A stretch of 64,000 nt of DNA from Micromonospora pattaloongensis (GCF_900107255.1 NZ_FNPH01000001.1:248001-312000), one strand, 5' to 3'. Numbered from the stretch's first letter, positions 43,752 through 55,168 are shown. Notes: generated from the letters alone by a model not told the origin. Numbers and translations are program-made.

Positions 43752-44662
43752 GCTACGACGGCCCCGGTGCGCACGCCGTCGCCCGTCCCGCGCACCGGCA
43801 GGCCGGCGAACAGGTCGCTCTCCCAGTTGTGCGGGCCCTCGCCCGGACCGCGCTGTCCGTACGCCAGCGTGTAGTACTCCACGCCCATGAACTCGTCGCC
43901 GAAGTTACCGGCGATGGAGTACAGCCAGGAGTTCTCCGGGATCTGCGTCGCGTGCGCGCGCATCGCGGCCAGCTTGGCCCCGTGGTGGTCGGTCCCGTCG
44001 ATCCGCGCCGCGATCGCCTCGTCCGGCGTGCCGAACGGCAGGTCGTCGAGCTCGTTGAGGCCGGCGAACGGGTTGCCCTCCGACTCCTGGAACGCGGCCA
44101 TGCCCGCCTCGAGGACGCTGCGCGGCATCGCCGTCCAGTAGATCTTGTCCGGCCCGAAGCCCTCCGCGGCGGCCAGCTCCGCCGCGCGCATCGCGACCCG
44201 GTGCGCCTGGATGTGGTCGGGGTGCCCGTAGAAGCCGTTGTCGTCGTAGGTGACCAGCACCTGCGGGCGCACCTCCCGCATGATCTCCAGCAGGTGCCCG
44301 GCCGCCTCGTCGAGGTCGGCCCGCCAGAACGCGCGGGGATGATCGTTGGTGGACAGGCCCATCATCCCGGAGTCGCGGTAGCGCCCGGCCCCGCCCAGGA
44401 ACCGGTGGTCGGTCACGCCGAGCGCCGCGCAGGCCGCGTCCAGCTCCGCGATCCGGTAACCGCCGAGCTGGTCGGCGCGCCCCGCGAGCAGCCCCGACAG
44501 CTCCGGCACGTGGATCTCGCCCTCCTCGCCGAGGGTGCAGGTCACCAGGGTGACGTGCGCGCCGGCGGCGGCGTACCGCGCCATCGTGGCGCCGGTGCCG
44601 ATCGTCTCGTCGTCGGGATGGGCGTGGACGAGCAGCAGGCGGCGGGGGGCAAGATTGCTCAC
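43748..44662 (-). CDS. mshB: MshB, GlcNAc-inositol deacetylase of mycothiol synthesis
   Basis: The protein has 304 residues with the zinc motif AHPDDE (His15, Asp18 as ligands) and a second ligand region [10 protein letters not shown]. MshB deacetylates GlcNAc-Ins, the second step of mycothiol synthesis. GTG 44662 is supported by TACAGT eight bases upstream. The linked mrx1 gene uses mycothiol as its reductant, so the window carries both a synthesis and a use gene. Confidence 0.95.
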   Translation of the reverse strand: MSNLAPRRLLLVHAHPDDETIGTGATMARYAAAGAHVTLVTCTLGEEGEIHVPELSGLLAGRADQLGGYRIAELDAACAALGVTDHRFLGGAGRYRDSGMMGLSTNDHPRAFWRADLDEAAGHLLEIMREVRPQVLVTYDDNGFYGHPDHIQAHRVAMRAAELAAAEGFGPDKIYWTAMPRSVLEAGMAAFQESEGNPFAGLNELDDLPFGTPDEAIAARIDGTDHHGAKLAAMRAHATQIPENSWLYSIAGNFGDEFMGVEYYTLAYGQRGPGEGPHNWESDLFAGLPVRGTGDGVRTGAVVA

Positions 44663-44670
44663 GCCGATCC

Positions 44671-44676
44671 ACTGTA
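44671..44676 (-). promoter_or_regulatory. -10 box TACAGT for a leaderless start at 44662
   Basis: On the minus strand TACAGT is followed after eight bases by the mshB GTG. Confidence 0.5.
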
Positions 44677-44776
44677 CGCGCCGGAGCCCCGGGCACGGCC
44701 GGGGCGGCGGTACGCCCGACGGGTGGGCCGTGGCGTCGTCGGGTGCCACTTCGCCTCCGGGGGACACCCCCGGCTC

Positions 44777-44782
44777 TACGAT
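44777..44782 (+). promoter_or_regulatory. -10 box TACGAT for a leaderless start at 44789
   Basis: TACGAT is followed after six bases by GTG. There is no ribosome binding site. Confidence 0.5.
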
Positions 44783-44788
44783 CCGGGG

Positions 44789-46903
44789 GTGGAGTATCCG
44801 GAGCTGGCTGCCCGTACCCGGCGGTTCACCCACGGCGCGCCGCGGGCGGTGACCGTCGCGAGCGACGGCAGTCGTGTCGTCTTCCTGCGGTCGGGTGGGC
44901 CGGAGGATCCCGCGGACGCGCTGTGGCTGCTCGACGTCGACTCGGCGACCGAACGCCAGGTCGCCGACCCCGCGGCGCTGCTCGGTGACGCGGACGGCGC
45001 CGACCTGCCCGACCGGGAGCGCGCGCTGCGGGAACGGCTGCGTCTGGTCGCTGGCGGGATCGGCTCGTACGCGACGGACCCCGCCGCCACCGTCGCGGTC
45101 TTCGCGCTCGGCGGCCGGCTCTTCCGGGCCGACCTGATCGACGGCGGGGTCGTCGAGGTGCCGACCGGGGGCGGAGTCGTCGACCCCCGTCCGGACCCGC
45201 TCGGCGAGCGCATCGCCTACGTCGCGACGGCCGGGCGGTCCGCGGGCGAGCTGCGGGTCGTGCACCCGGACGGCGCCGACATCCTGCTGGCCGGCGAGGA
45301 GGGCGGTGTCACCTGGGGGCTGCCGGACTTCATCGCGGCCGAGGAGTTCGGCCGGTTCCGTGGCTACTGGTGGGCGCCGGACGGCCGCTGTGTGCTCGCC
45401 GCCCGGGTCAACGACGCCCGGGTCCCCCGCTGGCACCTGCACGATCCGGCGACGCCGGAGGCCGCGCCGACCGAGGTCGCCTATCCGCGCGCCGGCAGCG
45501 CGAACGCCGAGGTCACCCTGCACCTGCTCGACCTCGACGGCGGCTGGGTGGACGTGCACTGGGACCGGGAGACCTATCCCTACCTGGTGGCGGTCGACTG
45601 GGACGACCGGGCTCCGCTGATCACCGTGCTGCGCCGGCTCCAGCAGCACGGGCTGGTCCTCTCCGTCGACCCGCGTACGGGCGAGACGCAGGTGCACGCC
45701 GAGCTGGCGGACCCGCGCTGGGTGGAGCCGATTCCCGGCACGCCGCGGCACCTGCCGGACGGGCGGGTGCTGGTCGGCGGCGAGCTGGCGCACGACGGCT
45801 ACGACGCGCGGTGTCTCTTCGCCGACGGCACGCTGCTGACCCCGCCGTGGCTCTACGTGCGGCGGGTCGTCGGGCAGCTGCCCGGCGGTGATCTTCTCGT
45901 GGAGGGCAGCGACGGGGAGCCGAGCGAGCAGCACCTGTTCCGGATCAGCACCGGTCTGGGCGGGACGGACGCGCAGCGGGTCAGCCCGGAGGCGGGCTGG
46001 CACGCCGGGGTGGTCGGCGGCGACGTGGTCGTCGTGGCGTCCCGCTCCCTCGACGCGACCGGGACGCGGTGGACGGTGCGCCGCGGCGAGCGTGAGGTCA
46101 CCACCCTGCGGTCCCTGGCGGCCACCCCGCCGTACGCGCCGCGTCCCGCGCTGGAGCGGGTCACCGACCGGCGGGTGCCGACGGCGGTGCTCTATCCCCG
46201 CACGCATGTCGCGGGTCGGCGGCTGCCCGTGCTGCTCGACGTGTACGGCGGTCCCGGGCACCAGGAGGTGGTGGCGGTCCGGTCGATGTGGCTGGAGCGG
46301 CAGTGGTGGGCCGACGCCGGGTTCGCGGTGGTCACGGTCGACAACCGGGGTACGCCGGGCATCGCGCCGTCGTTCGAGAAGGTGATCCACCGGCGCGTCG
46401 CGGACGTGGCGCTCACCGACCAGATCGACGCGCTGACCGCGCTCGCGGCGAAGCATCCGGATCTCGACCTGGGCCGGGTGGCGATCCGGGGCTGGTCGTT
46501 CGGCGGCTGGCTGGCGGGGCTCGCGGTGCTGCGCCGGCCGGACGTGTTCCGGTGCGGGATCGCGGGCGCGCCGGTGACGGACTGGGCGCTGTACGACACG
46601 GCGTACACGGAGCGGTATCTGGGGCTGCCGGGCGACGGCGGCGAGATCTACGCGCACCACTCACTGATCGAGTTGGCGGCCGAGCCGCCGGGGCCGGACG
46701 AGGCGCGTCCGCTGCTGCTGGTGCACGGGCTGGTCGACGACAACGTGGTCGCGGCGCACACGCTGCGGCTGTCGGCGGCGCTGCTGGGCAGCGGCCGGCC
46801 GCACGCGATGATCCCGCTGACCGGGGCGACCCACATGGCGGCGGGCGGCCTCGCCGAACGTCTGCTCCCGGTAGAGCTGGACTTCCTCCGCCGCAACCTG
46901 TAG
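44789..46903 (+). CDS. S9 prolyl oligopeptidase (DPP IV-like)
   Basis: The protein has 704 residues. An N-terminal beta-propeller region ([15 protein letters not shown] and repeats) is followed by the alpha/beta hydrolase with the nucleophile in GWSFGG, the Asp in HGLVDDNV and His in GATHMA. Such enzymes cleave after proline in small peptides. There is no signal peptide, so it is cytoplasmic. It starts at GTG 44789 by leaderless logic. It is convergent with the peptide importer operon, with a shared terminator. Confidence 0.9.
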   Translation: MEYPELAARTRRFTHGAPRAVTVASDGSRVVFLRSGGPEDPADALWLLDVDSATERQVADPAALLGDADGADLPDRERALRERLRLVAGGIGSYATDPAATVAVFALGGRLFRADLIDGGVVEVPTGGGVVDPRPDPLGERIAYVATAGRSAGELRVVHPDGADILLAGEEGGVTWGLPDFIAAEEFGRFRGYWWAPDGRCVLAARVNDARVPRWHLHDPATPEAAPTEVAYPRAGSANAEVTLHLLDLDGGWVDVHWDRETYPYLVAVDWDDRAPLITVLRRLQQHGLVLSVDPRTGETQVHAELADPRWVEPIPGTPRHLPDGRVLVGGELAHDGYDARCLFADGTLLTPPWLYVRRVVGQLPGGDLLVEGSDGEPSEQHLFRISTGLGGTDAQRVSPEAGWHAGVVGGDVVVVASRSLDATGTRWTVRRGEREVTTLRSLAATPPYAPRPALERVTDRRVPTAVLYPRTHVAGRRLPVLLDVYGGPGHQEVVAVRSMWLERQWWADAGFAVVTVDNRGTPGIAPSFEKVIHRRVADVALTDQIDALTALAAKHPDLDLGRVAIRGWSFGGWLAGLAVLRRPDVFRCGIAGAPVTDWALYDTAYTERYLGLPGDGGEIYAHHSLIELAAEPPGPDEARPLLLVHGLVDDNVVAAHTLRLSAALLGSGRPHAMIPLTGATHMAAGGLAERLLPVELDFLRRNL

Positions 46904-46914
46904 CTGACGCGTCG

Positions 46915-46960
46915 GGAAGGGCCCCCTCCTGTGCGGAAAGTGACAGGAGGGGGCCCTTCC
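46915..46960. terminator. Bidirectional terminator between the S9 gene and the peptide-importer operon
   Basis: A perfect 18-bp stem (46915-46932 with 46943-46960) has a 10-base loop, located 11 bases past the S9 stop and 5 bases past the end of the substrate-binding gene. Confidence 0.8.
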
Positions 46961-46965
46961 GAGCC

Positions 46966-48708
46966 TCACTGCTTGACGTGCGCGTTCACGAAGGACGGGT
47001 AGCCGAAGACGCTGGAGATGAAGACCCCGCCGGCCTTGGACCCGTGCACCACGTGGGCGACGTCCACGTAGAACGGGACCACCGGCGCGTGCTCCTTCAT
47101 GATCCGCTCATCGAGCTTCGCCCACTCGGGACCCTGGTCGGCCGGGGAGAGTGCGAGGATCCGGTCGATCTCGGCGTTGATGCCCGGGTCGTTGAAGTAG
47201 GACTGGTTGCTGTTCCCTTCGGCCTTGATGGTGCGGCCGTCGTAGAGCACCGGCAGGATCGAGGCGCCGCTCGGCCAGTCCGCGGCCCAGTTGCCGATGT
47301 ACAGGTCCCAGGGGTTGCCCTTCTTCTTCACCTCGTCGAGCTTCGAGTCGTCCGGGATGTTCCGAATCGTGATTTTGAAGCCGGCCCGCTCCAGGTTGGC
47401 CTTGATCTGGGTGGCCTGCCGCTGCTCGGTCGAGTTGTCGGCGACGCCGAGCACCAGCTCCGGCGCCTGCCCGCCGAGCAGCTCCTTGGCCTTGTCGACG
47501 TTGCCGTTGGGGCCGGCCGGGTACGCGTCGTACGCCCGGTAACCGATCGTCGACGGCGGCATCAGCGTGGTCATCGGGGCGGCCACGGTCTGCCCGCCGA
47601 GCGCCTTGACCATGCCTTCCCGGTCGATCGCGTAGTTCAGCGCCTGGCGGATCTTCAGGTCCTTGACCCGCTGGTTGTTGATGACCAGCTGGTTGGCGCT
47701 CGGGGTCGGCGACAGGATGGTCCGGGACTTGAGCGCCGGGTCGTTGGCGACCCTGGCGACCAGCGAGGCCGGCACGAAGTTGAAGGCGATAGCGCTCTGG
47801 TCGGCGCCGTTGTCGGCGATCACCCGGTTGTTCGCGGCGTCGGCGGTCGGGCCGAAGCTCCAGACGAACTGGTCCGGGTACTGGTGTCGCACGGGGTCGG
47901 TGTTCGGGTCCCAGTGCGGGTTGCGGTCCAGGGTCAGCTGCACGCCGACCTGGTTCTTCGCGACCTTGTAGGGTCCGGACGAGAACGGCTGGGTGTCCAG
48001 GTTGACGCCGGTGTCCTTGTCGGCCGGCAGCGGCGCGGTGGTCGGCAGCGAGACCGCGAACGGCAGGTCACAGCGGGGCTTGGCGAACTCGAAGCGCAGG
48101 GTCTTCGGGTCCGGCGTGGTCAGCCCGGGCGGCAGCGACGTCCTGTTCTTCTTGAAGTCCCACGCGGTGTCGAACTGCGGGCTGTCGGCCAGCCACTCCT
48201 GCAGATAGGTCGGGCCACCGGAGAGGTCGGGATCGAAGGAGCGGGCGATGCCGTACGCGATCTCCTTGGAGGTGATCGGCCGGCCGTCCTCGAACTTCAC
48301 CCCGTCCTTGATCTTGAATTCCCAGACCTTGCAGTCGTTGTTCACGTTGGTGCCGGGCGTCTCGGCGAGGTCGCCAACGAGCACCAGGCGGCCCTTGCCG
48401 TCGTCCTTCCAGGTGGTCAGGTAGCGGGCGAAGAGCGGCGACGTCATCAGACCCGCGAACGAGTACGTCCGCTGCGGGTCCAGGTGGGAGATGGGGGTCT
48501 CCCGGATGATGGTGAAGGTGCCGCCCTTCCGGGCGCCGGCCACCTCGGCCGCCGGGCCCATCGAGTCCTTCGGGTCGGTGGCGATCACCCCGGTCTGCTG
48601 CCGGTCGGTGTCCACCGTGGTGCCCTCGCCCGTGTTCTTCGAGCACGCACCCAACGCCACAACCAGTGCGATCGCGCCGCCTGCGGCGGCCGCCACGCGT
48701 GGTCGCAT
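46966..48708 (-). CDS. Peptide ABC transporter substrate-binding lipoprotein
   Basis: The protein has 580 residues. A signal peptide with a lipobox ending at Cys22 (VVALGAC) anchors it outside the membrane; the rest is an OppA/DppA-type binding protein (SBP family 5), with EFKIKDGVKFEDGRPITSKE, the usual family feature. ATG follows GGAGGTAGGAG. It is the last gene of the importer operon, 109 bases after the first permease, and ends at the shared terminator. Confidence 0.93.
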   Translation of the reverse strand: MRPRVAAAAGGAIALVVALGACSKNTGEGTTVDTDRQQTGVIATDPKDSMGPAAEVAGARKGGTFTIIRETPISHLDPQRTYSFAGLMTSPLFARYLTTWKDDGKGRLVLVGDLAETPGTNVNNDCKVWEFKIKDGVKFEDGRPITSKEIAYGIARSFDPDLSGGPTYLQEWLADSPQFDTAWDFKKNRTSLPPGLTTPDPKTLRFEFAKPRCDLPFAVSLPTTAPLPADKDTGVNLDTQPFSSGPYKVAKNQVGVQLTLDRNPHWDPNTDPVRHQYPDQFVWSFGPTADAANNRVIADNGADQSAIAFNFVPASLVARVANDPALKSRTILSPTPSANQLVINNQRVKDLKIRQALNYAIDREGMVKALGGQTVAAPMTTLMPPSTIGYRAYDAYPAGPNGNVDKAKELLGGQAPELVLGVADNSTEQRQATQIKANLERAGFKITIRNIPDDSKLDEVKKKGNPWDLYIGNWAADWPSGASILPVLYDGRTIKAEGNSNQSYFNDPGINAEIDRILALSPADQGPEWAKLDERIMKEHAPVVPFYVDVAHVVHGSKAGGVFISSVFGYPSFVNAHVKQ

Positions 48709-48817
48709 CTCCTACCTCCTCCGCCCGGGTGACCGGCGTCGATCGCCGACGTCCCGAGGATCGTAAAGAAGAAATCCTACGAGTTCAGTAACAGTTACGG
48801 ATAAATTTGACGGCGCG

Positions 48818-49804
48818 TCAGCCGAGCCGGACGCGGGGGTCGATGGCGGCGTAGAGCAGGTCCACCAGCACGTTGGCCACCACCACGAAGACCGCCGCGA
48901 TCAGCACGGTGGCCATGATGGTGGGCAGGTCCCCGGCGCGGACGGCCTCGACGGCGGTCCGCCCCAGCCCCTGGATGCCGAAGGTCGTCTCGGTGATCAC
49001 CGTGCCGCCGAGGGCGGCGCCGACGTCCAGGCCGGCGATCGTCACCACCGGGGTGATCGCCGCGCGCAGCGCGTGCCGCCCGTACACCTGGGGTTTGGGC
49101 AGGCCCTTGGCGCGCGCGGTGCGGACGAAGTCCTCCGACAGCGTCTCCAACATCTGGGCCCGCGAGAGCCGGGCATAGATCGCCGAGAAGAGGAAGGCCA
49201 ACGCGAGCCAGGCGAGAACCAGCCCGCTGGCCCACTTCACCGGGTCGTCGAAGATGGACGTGTAACTCGGCACCGGCAGCAGCCGCAGGTTGTAGACCAG
49301 GACCAGCAGCAGGACCGCGCCGACGAAGTAGAGCTGCAGCGACGCGCCGGTCAGCGAGAAGCCGATCGCCGCCCGGTCCAGCCAGGTGCCGCGGCGCAGC
49401 GCGGAGACCATGCCGAGGCCGACGCCGAGCAGCAGCCAGAGGATCGCCGCCGGGATCACGATGCTCAGCGTCACCGGCAGCACCCGGGCGATGGTGTCCA
49501 GCACCGCCTCGTTGTTCACGTACGACCAGCCGAGGCAGGGCGCATCGCACTGACCGCCCTGCGCGCTGCCCAGGTCACGCCCCGTGAAGATGCCCTTCAT
49601 GTAGCCGGCGTACTGCGTGATCAGCGGGTCGCTCAGGCCCAGCTCCTGGCGTACCCGCTCCAGCCGCTCCGGGTTGCAGTTCTTCGGACACATGCCGGTG
49701 ACCGGGTCGCGGGGCAGCGCGAAGAACATCAGAAAGGTCAGCACGCTCACCGCTAAGAGGGTGAGCACCGCGGAGAAGATCCGCTTGATCAGGAATCGCG
49801 CCAT
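48818..49804 (-). CDS. Peptide ABC transporter permease (DppB-type)
   Basis: The protein has 328 residues with a long N-terminal helix and five further helices, and the EAA-like loop (VRTARAKGLPKPQVYGRHA). An extracellular loop has a CPKNC pair and CDAPC. It pairs with the next permease. ATG 49804 was chosen over GTG 49810. Second-to-last gene of the operon. Confidence 0.9.
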   Translation of the reverse strand: MARFLIKRIFSAVLTLLAVSVLTFLMFFALPRDPVTGMCPKNCNPERLERVRQELGLSDPLITQYAGYMKGIFTGRDLGSAQGGQCDAPCLGWSYVNNEAVLDTIARVLPVTLSIVIPAAILWLLLGVGLGMVSALRRGTWLDRAAIGFSLTGASLQLYFVGAVLLLVLVYNLRLLPVPSYTSIFDDPVKWASGLVLAWLALAFLFSAIYARLSRAQMLETLSEDFVRTARAKGLPKPQVYGRHALRAAITPVVTIAGLDVGAALGGTVITETTFGIQGLGRTAVEAVRAGDLPTIMATVLIAAVFVVVANVLVDLLYAAIDPRVRLG

Positions 49805-49814
49805 GAGCACACCC

Positions 49815-50822
49815 CTACCGCGACGACTTCGGGTCGAGCGCGTCGCGCAGCGCGTCGCCGAAGAGGTTGAAGGCGAACACGAGCGCGAAGATCGTGATGC
49901 CGGGGAAGAAGACGAACGCCGGGTCGGTCTGGAGGTAGTCCAGGCTCTGGTAGATCATCCGGCCGAAGCTCGGTGTCTCCTCGGTGAGGCCGACACCGAT
50001 GAACGACAGCGCCGCCTCGCTGGTGATGAACTGCGGCACCGCCAGCGAGAACGACACGAGGATGGGCGCCCAGATGTTCGGCAGCAGCTGCCGGAAGAGC
50101 ATGTGCCCGAGCCCCGCGCCGCTGGCCCTGGCCGCCTCCACGAACTCCCGCTCGCGCAACGCGATCACCTGCCCCCGCACCAGCCGGGCGGTGCTGGTCC
50201 AGCCGAAGATCGCGAAGACGCCGATCAGCACCGCCACCCCGAACGCCGGCGACACCGCGTCCCGCTCGCCGTAGAAGCGCAGCGTCAGGGTGGGGGTCAG
50301 GGCCAGCGCGATGATCAGGAACGGCATCGCCAGGGTCAGGTCGGTGATCCAGTTGATCACCGCGTCGAGCCAGCCGCCCAGGTAACCGGCGAGCGCGCCG
50401 AGCACGATGCCCAGCGCCGCGCTGATCACGGCCGCCGCGAAGGCGATCAACAGCGACGTACGCAGGCCGTAGACCAGCCGGATGAAGATGTCCCGGCCCA
50501 GGCCGGGCTCCAGCCCGAAGAAGTGGTCCCCGGAGACGCCCCCGGCGTAGCCCAACGGCATGCCGAAGCCGTCCAGCTTGCTCTGGAACTGGTCGCGCGG
50601 GCCGATCCCGTACAGCGCCTCGATCAGCGGCGCGGCGAGCGCCACCAGCACGAAGAAGACCAGCATCCCACCGCTGATCATCGCGGTCCGGTCCCGGCGC
50701 AGCCGGAGCCAGGCGAGCTGTCCGGGTGAGCGGCCGACGACACCCTTCTCCCGCGGCGCGCCCGCGTCCCCACCGGACTCGATCTCGGCGAGCGCGACGC
50801 CCTCCACCGGCGACAGGCTCAT
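49815..50822 (-). CDS. Peptide ABC transporter permease (DppC-type)
   Basis: The protein has 335 residues with six helices, an N-terminal cytoplasmic extension ([15 protein letters not shown]) and the EAA loop ([21 protein letters not shown]). ATG 50822 overlaps the stop of the ATPase gene by four bases. Confidence 0.9.
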   Translation of the reverse strand: MSLSPVEGVALAEIESGGDAGAPREKGVVGRSPGQLAWLRLRRDRTAMISGGMLVFFVLVALAAPLIEALYGIGPRDQFQSKLDGFGMPLGYAGGVSGDHFFGLEPGLGRDIFIRLVYGLRTSLLIAFAAAVISAALGIVLGALAGYLGGWLDAVINWITDLTLAMPFLIIALALTPTLTLRFYGERDAVSPAFGVAVLIGVFAIFGWTSTARLVRGQVIALREREFVEAARASGAGLGHMLFRQLLPNIWAPILVSFSLAVPQFITSEAALSFIGVGLTEETPSFGRMIYQSLDYLQTDPAFVFFPGITIFALVFAFNLFGDALRDALDPKSSR

Positions 50823-51835
50823 CCGGTCACCTCCTCGATGGTGTCCCCGGCCCCCACGCCCGCCCCGACCGGCCCGCTCTCCGGGAAGTGGCAGGCGGTG
50901 GCCTGGCTGCCGCCGTCGCGGGGCACGAGCGCCGGCTCCTCGGTGGCGCAGATGTCCCGGGCCTTCCAGCATCGGGTGCGGAACCGGCAGCCCGAGGGCG
51001 GGTTGAGCGGCGTGGGCACGTCGCCGGCGAGCCGGATCCGGCCGGCCGGGCCGAGCTGGGTCACGTCCGGGATCGCCGAGAGCAGCGCCCGGGTGTACGG
51101 ATGCCGCGGGCGTTCGTAGATGTCGGCGCGGTCGCCGATCTCCACGATCTTCCCGAGGTACATCACCGCGACCCGCTGGCTGAAGTGCCGCACCACCGCC
51201 AGGTCGTGCGCGATGAAGACGAACGCCAGGTCGAGCTCGCGCTGCAGGCCGCGGAGCAGGTTGATGACCTGCGCCTGGATCGACACGTCGAGCGCCGAGA
51301 CCGGCTCGTCGGCGACGATCAGCTTGGGGCGCAGCGCGAGCGCCCGGGCGATCCCGATCCGCTGCCGCTGCCCGCCGGAGAACTCGTGCGGATAGCGGTT
51401 GTAGTGCTCCGGGTTGAGACCGACGAGCTCCAAGAGCTCCTGCACCCGCCGCTTCACCCCGCCCGGCGGCTTGACGCCGTTGACCTGCAACGGCATCGCC
51501 ACGATCCGCCCGACGGTGTGCCGCGGGTTCAGCGAGGCGTACGGGTCCTGGAAGATGATCTGCAGGTCCTGGCGGAACGGCCGCAGCTCGCGCCGCCCCA
51601 GGTGCGTGATGTCCCGCCCCGCGAACGTGATCCGCCCACCGGTCGGTTCGAGCAGCCGCACCAGCATCCGCCCGGTCGTCGTCTTCCCGCACCCCGACTC
51701 GCCGACCAGCCCGAGCGTCTCCCCCGCCCCCACCTCGAAGTCCAGACCGTCGACGGCGCGCACAATCTCGCCCCGCCGCGCCCCGAAGTGCTTGGTCAAC
51801 CCGTCCACCCGCAGCAACGGATCGTGCGTGGTCAT
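50819..51835 (-). CDS. Peptide ABC transporter ATP-binding protein (DppF-type)
   Basis: The protein has 338 residues with Walker [10 protein letters not shown], signature [16 protein letters not shown], Walker [13 protein letters not shown] and the C-terminal oligopeptide-type cysteine region ([16 protein letters not shown]). ATG 51835 overlaps the previous ATPase stop by four bases. Confidence 0.93.
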   Translation of the reverse strand: MTTHDPLLRVDGLTKHFGARRGEIVRAVDGLDFEVGAGETLGLVGESGCGKTTTGRMLVRLLEPTGGRITFAGRDITHLGRRELRPFRQDLQIIFQDPYASLNPRHTVGRIVAMPLQVNGVKPPGGVKRRVQELLELVGLNPEHYNRYPHEFSGGQRQRIGIARALALRPKLIVADEPVSALDVSIQAQVINLLRGLQRELDLAFVFIAHDLAVVRHFSQRVAVMYLGKIVEIGDRADIYERPRHPYTRALLSAIPDVTQLGPAGRIRLAGDVPTPLNPPSGCRFRTRCWKARDICATEEPALVPRDGGSQATACHFPESGPVGAGVGAGDTIEEVTG

Positions 51836-52872
51836 CGCGCGACCCCCACGTGTGCGATCTCCTCGGTGTAGATGCGGGCGCGCTCCTGCGCGGGAAGGTG
51901 GCACGCGACCAGGTGGCCGGGCTCGCTCGCCGGCCGCAGCTCCGGCACCTCGGTGCGCGAGCGGTCGCCGTTGCGGTCGGCGTAGCGGCAGCGGGGGTGG
52001 AACGCGCACCCCGACGGCAGGTTGATCAGGCTCGGCGGGCTGCCCGTGATCGGGATCAGGTCCGCGTCGGCGTCGCCGTGCAGCGAGGGCACGCTGGAGA
52101 GCAACCCCCAGGTGTACGGGTGCTGTGGCCGGCGCAGTACCTGCGCCGCGCTGCCGTGCTCCACCGCCCGTCCGCCGTACATCACCAGCACCTCGTCGGC
52201 GACCTGGCTGACCACGCCGAGGTCGTGGGTGATCAGGATGATCGCCGAGTTGAACTCCGCCTGCAGATCCTCGAGCAGGTCGAGGATCTGCGCCTGCACG
52301 GTCACATCGAGCGCGGTGGTGGGTTCGTCGGCGATCAGCAGCTCCGGGTCGTTCACCAGCGCCATCGCGATCATCGCCCGTTGCCGCATGCCGCCGGAGA
52401 ACTCGTGCGGGTACTGGTCAGCCCGCTTGGCGGGCTGCGGGATCCCGACCCGCCCGAGCATGTCGACCGCGCGCTGCCGCGCCTCGCGGCGGCCGGCCTT
52501 CGGATGGTGGATTCGGTACGCCTCGGCGATCTGCCGCCCCACGGTGTAGTAGGGGTGCAGGGCGGAGAGCGGGTCCTGGAAGACCATCGCCATGTCCCGG
52601 CCGCGCAGCCGGCGTACCTCCTCCTCGGGCAGGCCGACGACGTCGCGCCCCGCGACCAGGATCTCGCCGCTGATGGTGGTGCGGCGGGCGTTGTGCAGGC
52701 CGAGGATCGCGAGGCTCGTGACACTCTTGCCCGAGCCGGACTCCCCGACGATTCCCAGGGTCCGGCCCCGCTCGACGGCGAAGGAGACCCCGTCCACCGC
52801 GCGGACCACGCCGTCCTCGGTCTCGAAGCGCACCCGCAGGTCGCGGACCTGCAGGTATGGGGGCACGCCCAC
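51832..52872 (-). CDS. Peptide ABC transporter ATP-binding protein (DppD-type)
   Basis: The protein has 346 residues with Walker A GESGSGKS, signature [15 protein letters not shown], Walker [13 protein letters not shown] and the C-terminal SGCAFHPRC. It is the first gene of the five-gene importer operon (ATPase, ATPase, permease, permease, binding protein). GTG 52872 is used. The region upstream (277 bases) contains no other gene. Confidence 0.93.
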   Translation of the reverse strand: MGVPPYLQVRDLRVRFETEDGVVRAVDGVSFAVERGRTLGIVGESGSGKSVTSLAILGLHNARRTTISGEILVAGRDVVGLPEEEVRRLRGRDMAMVFQDPLSALHPYYTVGRQIAEAYRIHHPKAGRREARQRAVDMLGRVGIPQPAKRADQYPHEFSGGMRQRAMIAMALVNDPELLIADEPTTALDVTVQAQILDLLEDLQAEFNSAIILITHDLGVVSQVADEVLVMYGGRAVEHGSAAQVLRRPQHPYTWGLLSSVPSLHGDADADLIPITGSPPSLINLPSGCAFHPRCRYADRNGDRSRTEVPELRPASEPGHLVACHLPAQERARIYTEEIAHVGVAR

Positions 52873-53149
52873 GCCCGCCCTCCCCTCTGAAGACCGCCGC
52901 CGCGATCCGCGCCAGGCGCGACCGATCGCGAAGTAAAGCTACGGCGGTTGCTAGAGGCCGAAAATAATCTACATACGCGGCTACGGTCAGCGGCAGCCGC
53001 GTAACGACTCTGTATCGGGTCCACGCCCAGGTCACCGCGCCCCGACATGCGGATAGACCAGTGACTATAGTGCGCGCCGCGACGATCGATGGCCTACCCG
53101 CGGGCGTTCGTATGGGAAACTGGCGCAGAGGTTGCTCCGGGAGGTGACG

Positions 53150-53704
53150 ATGACTGCGCCGGTGTTCGGGCACGGGGGGCCGTGGACCGAGGAGGAGTAC
53201 CTCGCCCTCGGCGACACTCCGGAACGGGTCGAACTCTTCGATGGGAGCCTGTTCGTGACCCCCGCCCCCACCCCACGGCACCAGCGCGTTGCCCGACTGC
53301 TCGCCAACGCTCTTGAGCCGGGCGCCGACGCAGCCGGATTGCATGTTCATGAGGCGGTCAACGTGCGCCTCAAACCCGGGCGCATGCCGATCCCGGATGT
53401 GGTGGTCACCGGGGAAATCGACTTCGACGAGCCGGTCGTTGACGCCGCCTCGGTGAAGCTGGTCTGCGAGATCATCTCTCCCGGCAACGCGGCCGCCGAC
53501 CGGGTGTTGAAGATGCACTACTACGCCGAGGCGGGGATCGGCTGGTATCTGCTCGTCGAGCAGGACACGGGCGCGCTGCACCTGCACCGGCTGGAGGGCA
53601 GGCACTACGTCGAGCACTCGGTCACCAAACCCGGCGGGACGCTGCGGCTCACCGCGCCGGTGCTCGCGGAGATCAGTCCGGAAGCGTTGCTGCCGCGCCG
53701 CTGA
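53150..53704 (+). CDS. Uma2 family (DUF820) protein
   Basis: The protein has 184 residues. The PD-(D/E)xK-like nuclease fold is shown by PRHQRVARLL, PDVVVTGEID and CEIISPGNAAADRVLK, followed by WYLLVEQDTGALHLH. Uma2 proteins are widespread in actinobacteria and cyanobacteria; activity is largely unknown. ATG 53150 follows GGGAGG at eight bases. Confidence 0.9.
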   Translation: MTAPVFGHGGPWTEEEYLALGDTPERVELFDGSLFVTPAPTPRHQRVARLLANALEPGADAAGLHVHEAVNVRLKPGRMPIPDVVVTGEIDFDEPVVDAASVKLVCEIISPGNAAADRVLKMHYYAEAGIGWYLLVEQDTGALHLHRLEGRHYVEHSVTKPGGTLRLTAPVLAEISPEALLPRR

Positions 53705-53719
53705 TCACCTCTCCTCGCA

Positions 53720-53725
53720 TAGGGT
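53720..53725 (+). promoter_or_regulatory. -10 box TAGGGT for a leaderless start at 53732
   Basis: TAGGGT is followed after six bases by ATG. Confidence 0.5.
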
Positions 53726-53731
53726 CGGTTG

Positions 53732-55168
53732 ATGACCCACTTCGACGTGGCCACCGCCGCGGTGCAGGCGGCGCTCGACGCGGGGGCGCGGTACGCCGAC
53801 GCGCGCGTCATGCACCGGCGCTACGAGTCGATGAACGCGCGCAACGGCGAGATCGAGGAGCTGTCGCAGAACGAGGACGCCGGGATCGGCGTACGGGCGC
53901 TGGTCGGCTCCAGCTGGGGCTTCTACGCCGTACCCGAGCTGAGCGACGCGGCGGCCCGCGCGGCCGGCGGCCGGGCCGCGCAGATCGCGGCGGCGAGCGC
54001 GCGGGTGGCGGGCCCGACCGCGGACATGGTCCCGGTCGAGGCGGTCACCGCCAGTTGGGCGAGCCCGTGCGAGAACGATCCCCTGGCCGTCCCGCTGTCG
54101 GACAAGGGCGACCTGCTGGCGCACGCCACCAGGACCATGCGCGAGCACGGCGCCGACGTGGCCGAGGGGATCTACCAGATCTGGGACACCGCCAAGTGGT
54201 TCGTCTCCAGCGAGGGGCACCGGATCGACCAGCACGTCCGCGAGTGCGGCGGCGGGATCTCGGCGACCGTGGTCGGCGACGGCGAGACCCAGCGCCGCTC
54301 CTACCCCAGCTACCGTGGCCAGTACGGCACGCGCGGGTGGGAGCTGGTCACGGAGCTGGACCTGGCGGCGCACGCGGCGCGGATCGCCGAGGAGGCGCGG
54401 GAGCTGCTGACCGCGCCGCTCTGCCCCGCCGGCGAGAACACGCTGATCCTCGGCGGCGAGCAGCTGGCGCTGCAGATCCACGAGTCGGTGGGGCACGCGA
54501 TCGAGCTGGACCGGATCCTGGGCTGGGAGGCGGCGTTCGCCGGCACCTCCTGGCTCGACCTGAACCAGCTCGGCAGCCTCCACTATGGATCTGACCTGAT
54601 GAACGTCACCATCGACCCGACCATCCCCGGCGCGCTCGGCAGCTTCGGCTTCGACGACGAGGGCACGCCGGCGGCCAAGCGCGACGCGGTGCGCGAGGGA
54701 CGCTGGGTGGGGGTGCTGGCCGGGCGGGAGTCGGCGGCGGTCGCGGGACTGGACTACGCGGGTAGCGTCCGGGCCGACGGCTGGGCGCGACTGCCGATGG
54801 TACGGATGACGAACGTCGGCCTGGAGCCCGGACCGCACACGCTCGACGAGATCATCGCCGAGACCGATGACGGCGTGCTGATGGACATCAACCGCTCCTG
54901 GTCCATCGACGACAAGCGGCTGAACTTCCAGTTCGGCTGCGAGATCGGCTGGGAGATCAAGAACGGGCGGCGCGGCCGGATGCTGCGCAACCCGACGTAC
55001 ACCGGGATCGGGCCGATCTTCTGGCGCTCCATGGACATGCTCTCCTCGGAGACGGTCGCGTGGGGGACGCCGAACTGCGGCAAGGGCCAGCCGGGCCAGG
55101 TCGGGCACACCGGGCACCCGGCGGCGCCGGCCCGGTTCCGCAACGTGCGGGTGGGGGTACGCGGATGA
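53732..55168 (+). CDS. tldD: TldD-type metalloprotease subunit
   Basis: The protein has 478 residues with the zinc motif HESVGHAIELDR and, near the end, the NCGKGQPGQ region. TldD and PmbA (TldE) form a protease that degrades small unfolded peptides. ATG 53732 is supported by TAGGGT six bases upstream. It overlaps the pmbA start by four bases. Confidence 0.92.
   Translation: MTHFDVATAAVQAALDAGARYADARVMHRRYESMNARNGEIEELSQNEDAGIGVRALVGSSWGFYAVPELSDAAARAAGGRAAQIAAASARVAGPTADMVPVEAVTASWASPCENDPLAVPLSDKGDLLAHATRTMREHGADVAEGIYQIWDTAKWFVSSEGHRIDQHVRECGGGISATVVGDGETQRRSYPSYRGQYGTRGWELVTELDLAAHAARIAEEARELLTAPLCPAGENTLILGGEQLALQIHESVGHAIELDRILGWEAAFAGTSWLDLNQLGSLHYGSDLMNVTIDPTIPGALGSFGFDDEGTPAAKRDAVREGRWVGVLAGRESAAVAGLDYAGSVRADGWARLPMVRMTNVGLEPGPHTLDEIIAETDDGVLMDINRSWSIDDKRLNFQFGCEIGWEIKNGRRGRMLRNPTYTGIGPIFWRSMDMLSSETVAWGTPNCGKGQPGQVGHTGHPAAPARFRNVRVGVRG

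Noticed and set aside
43829-44788. In-frame N-terminal extension of the S9 peptidase
   Set aside because: The extension is antisense to mshB and has no family similarity; the family start fits GTG 44789 with a -10 box just upstream.
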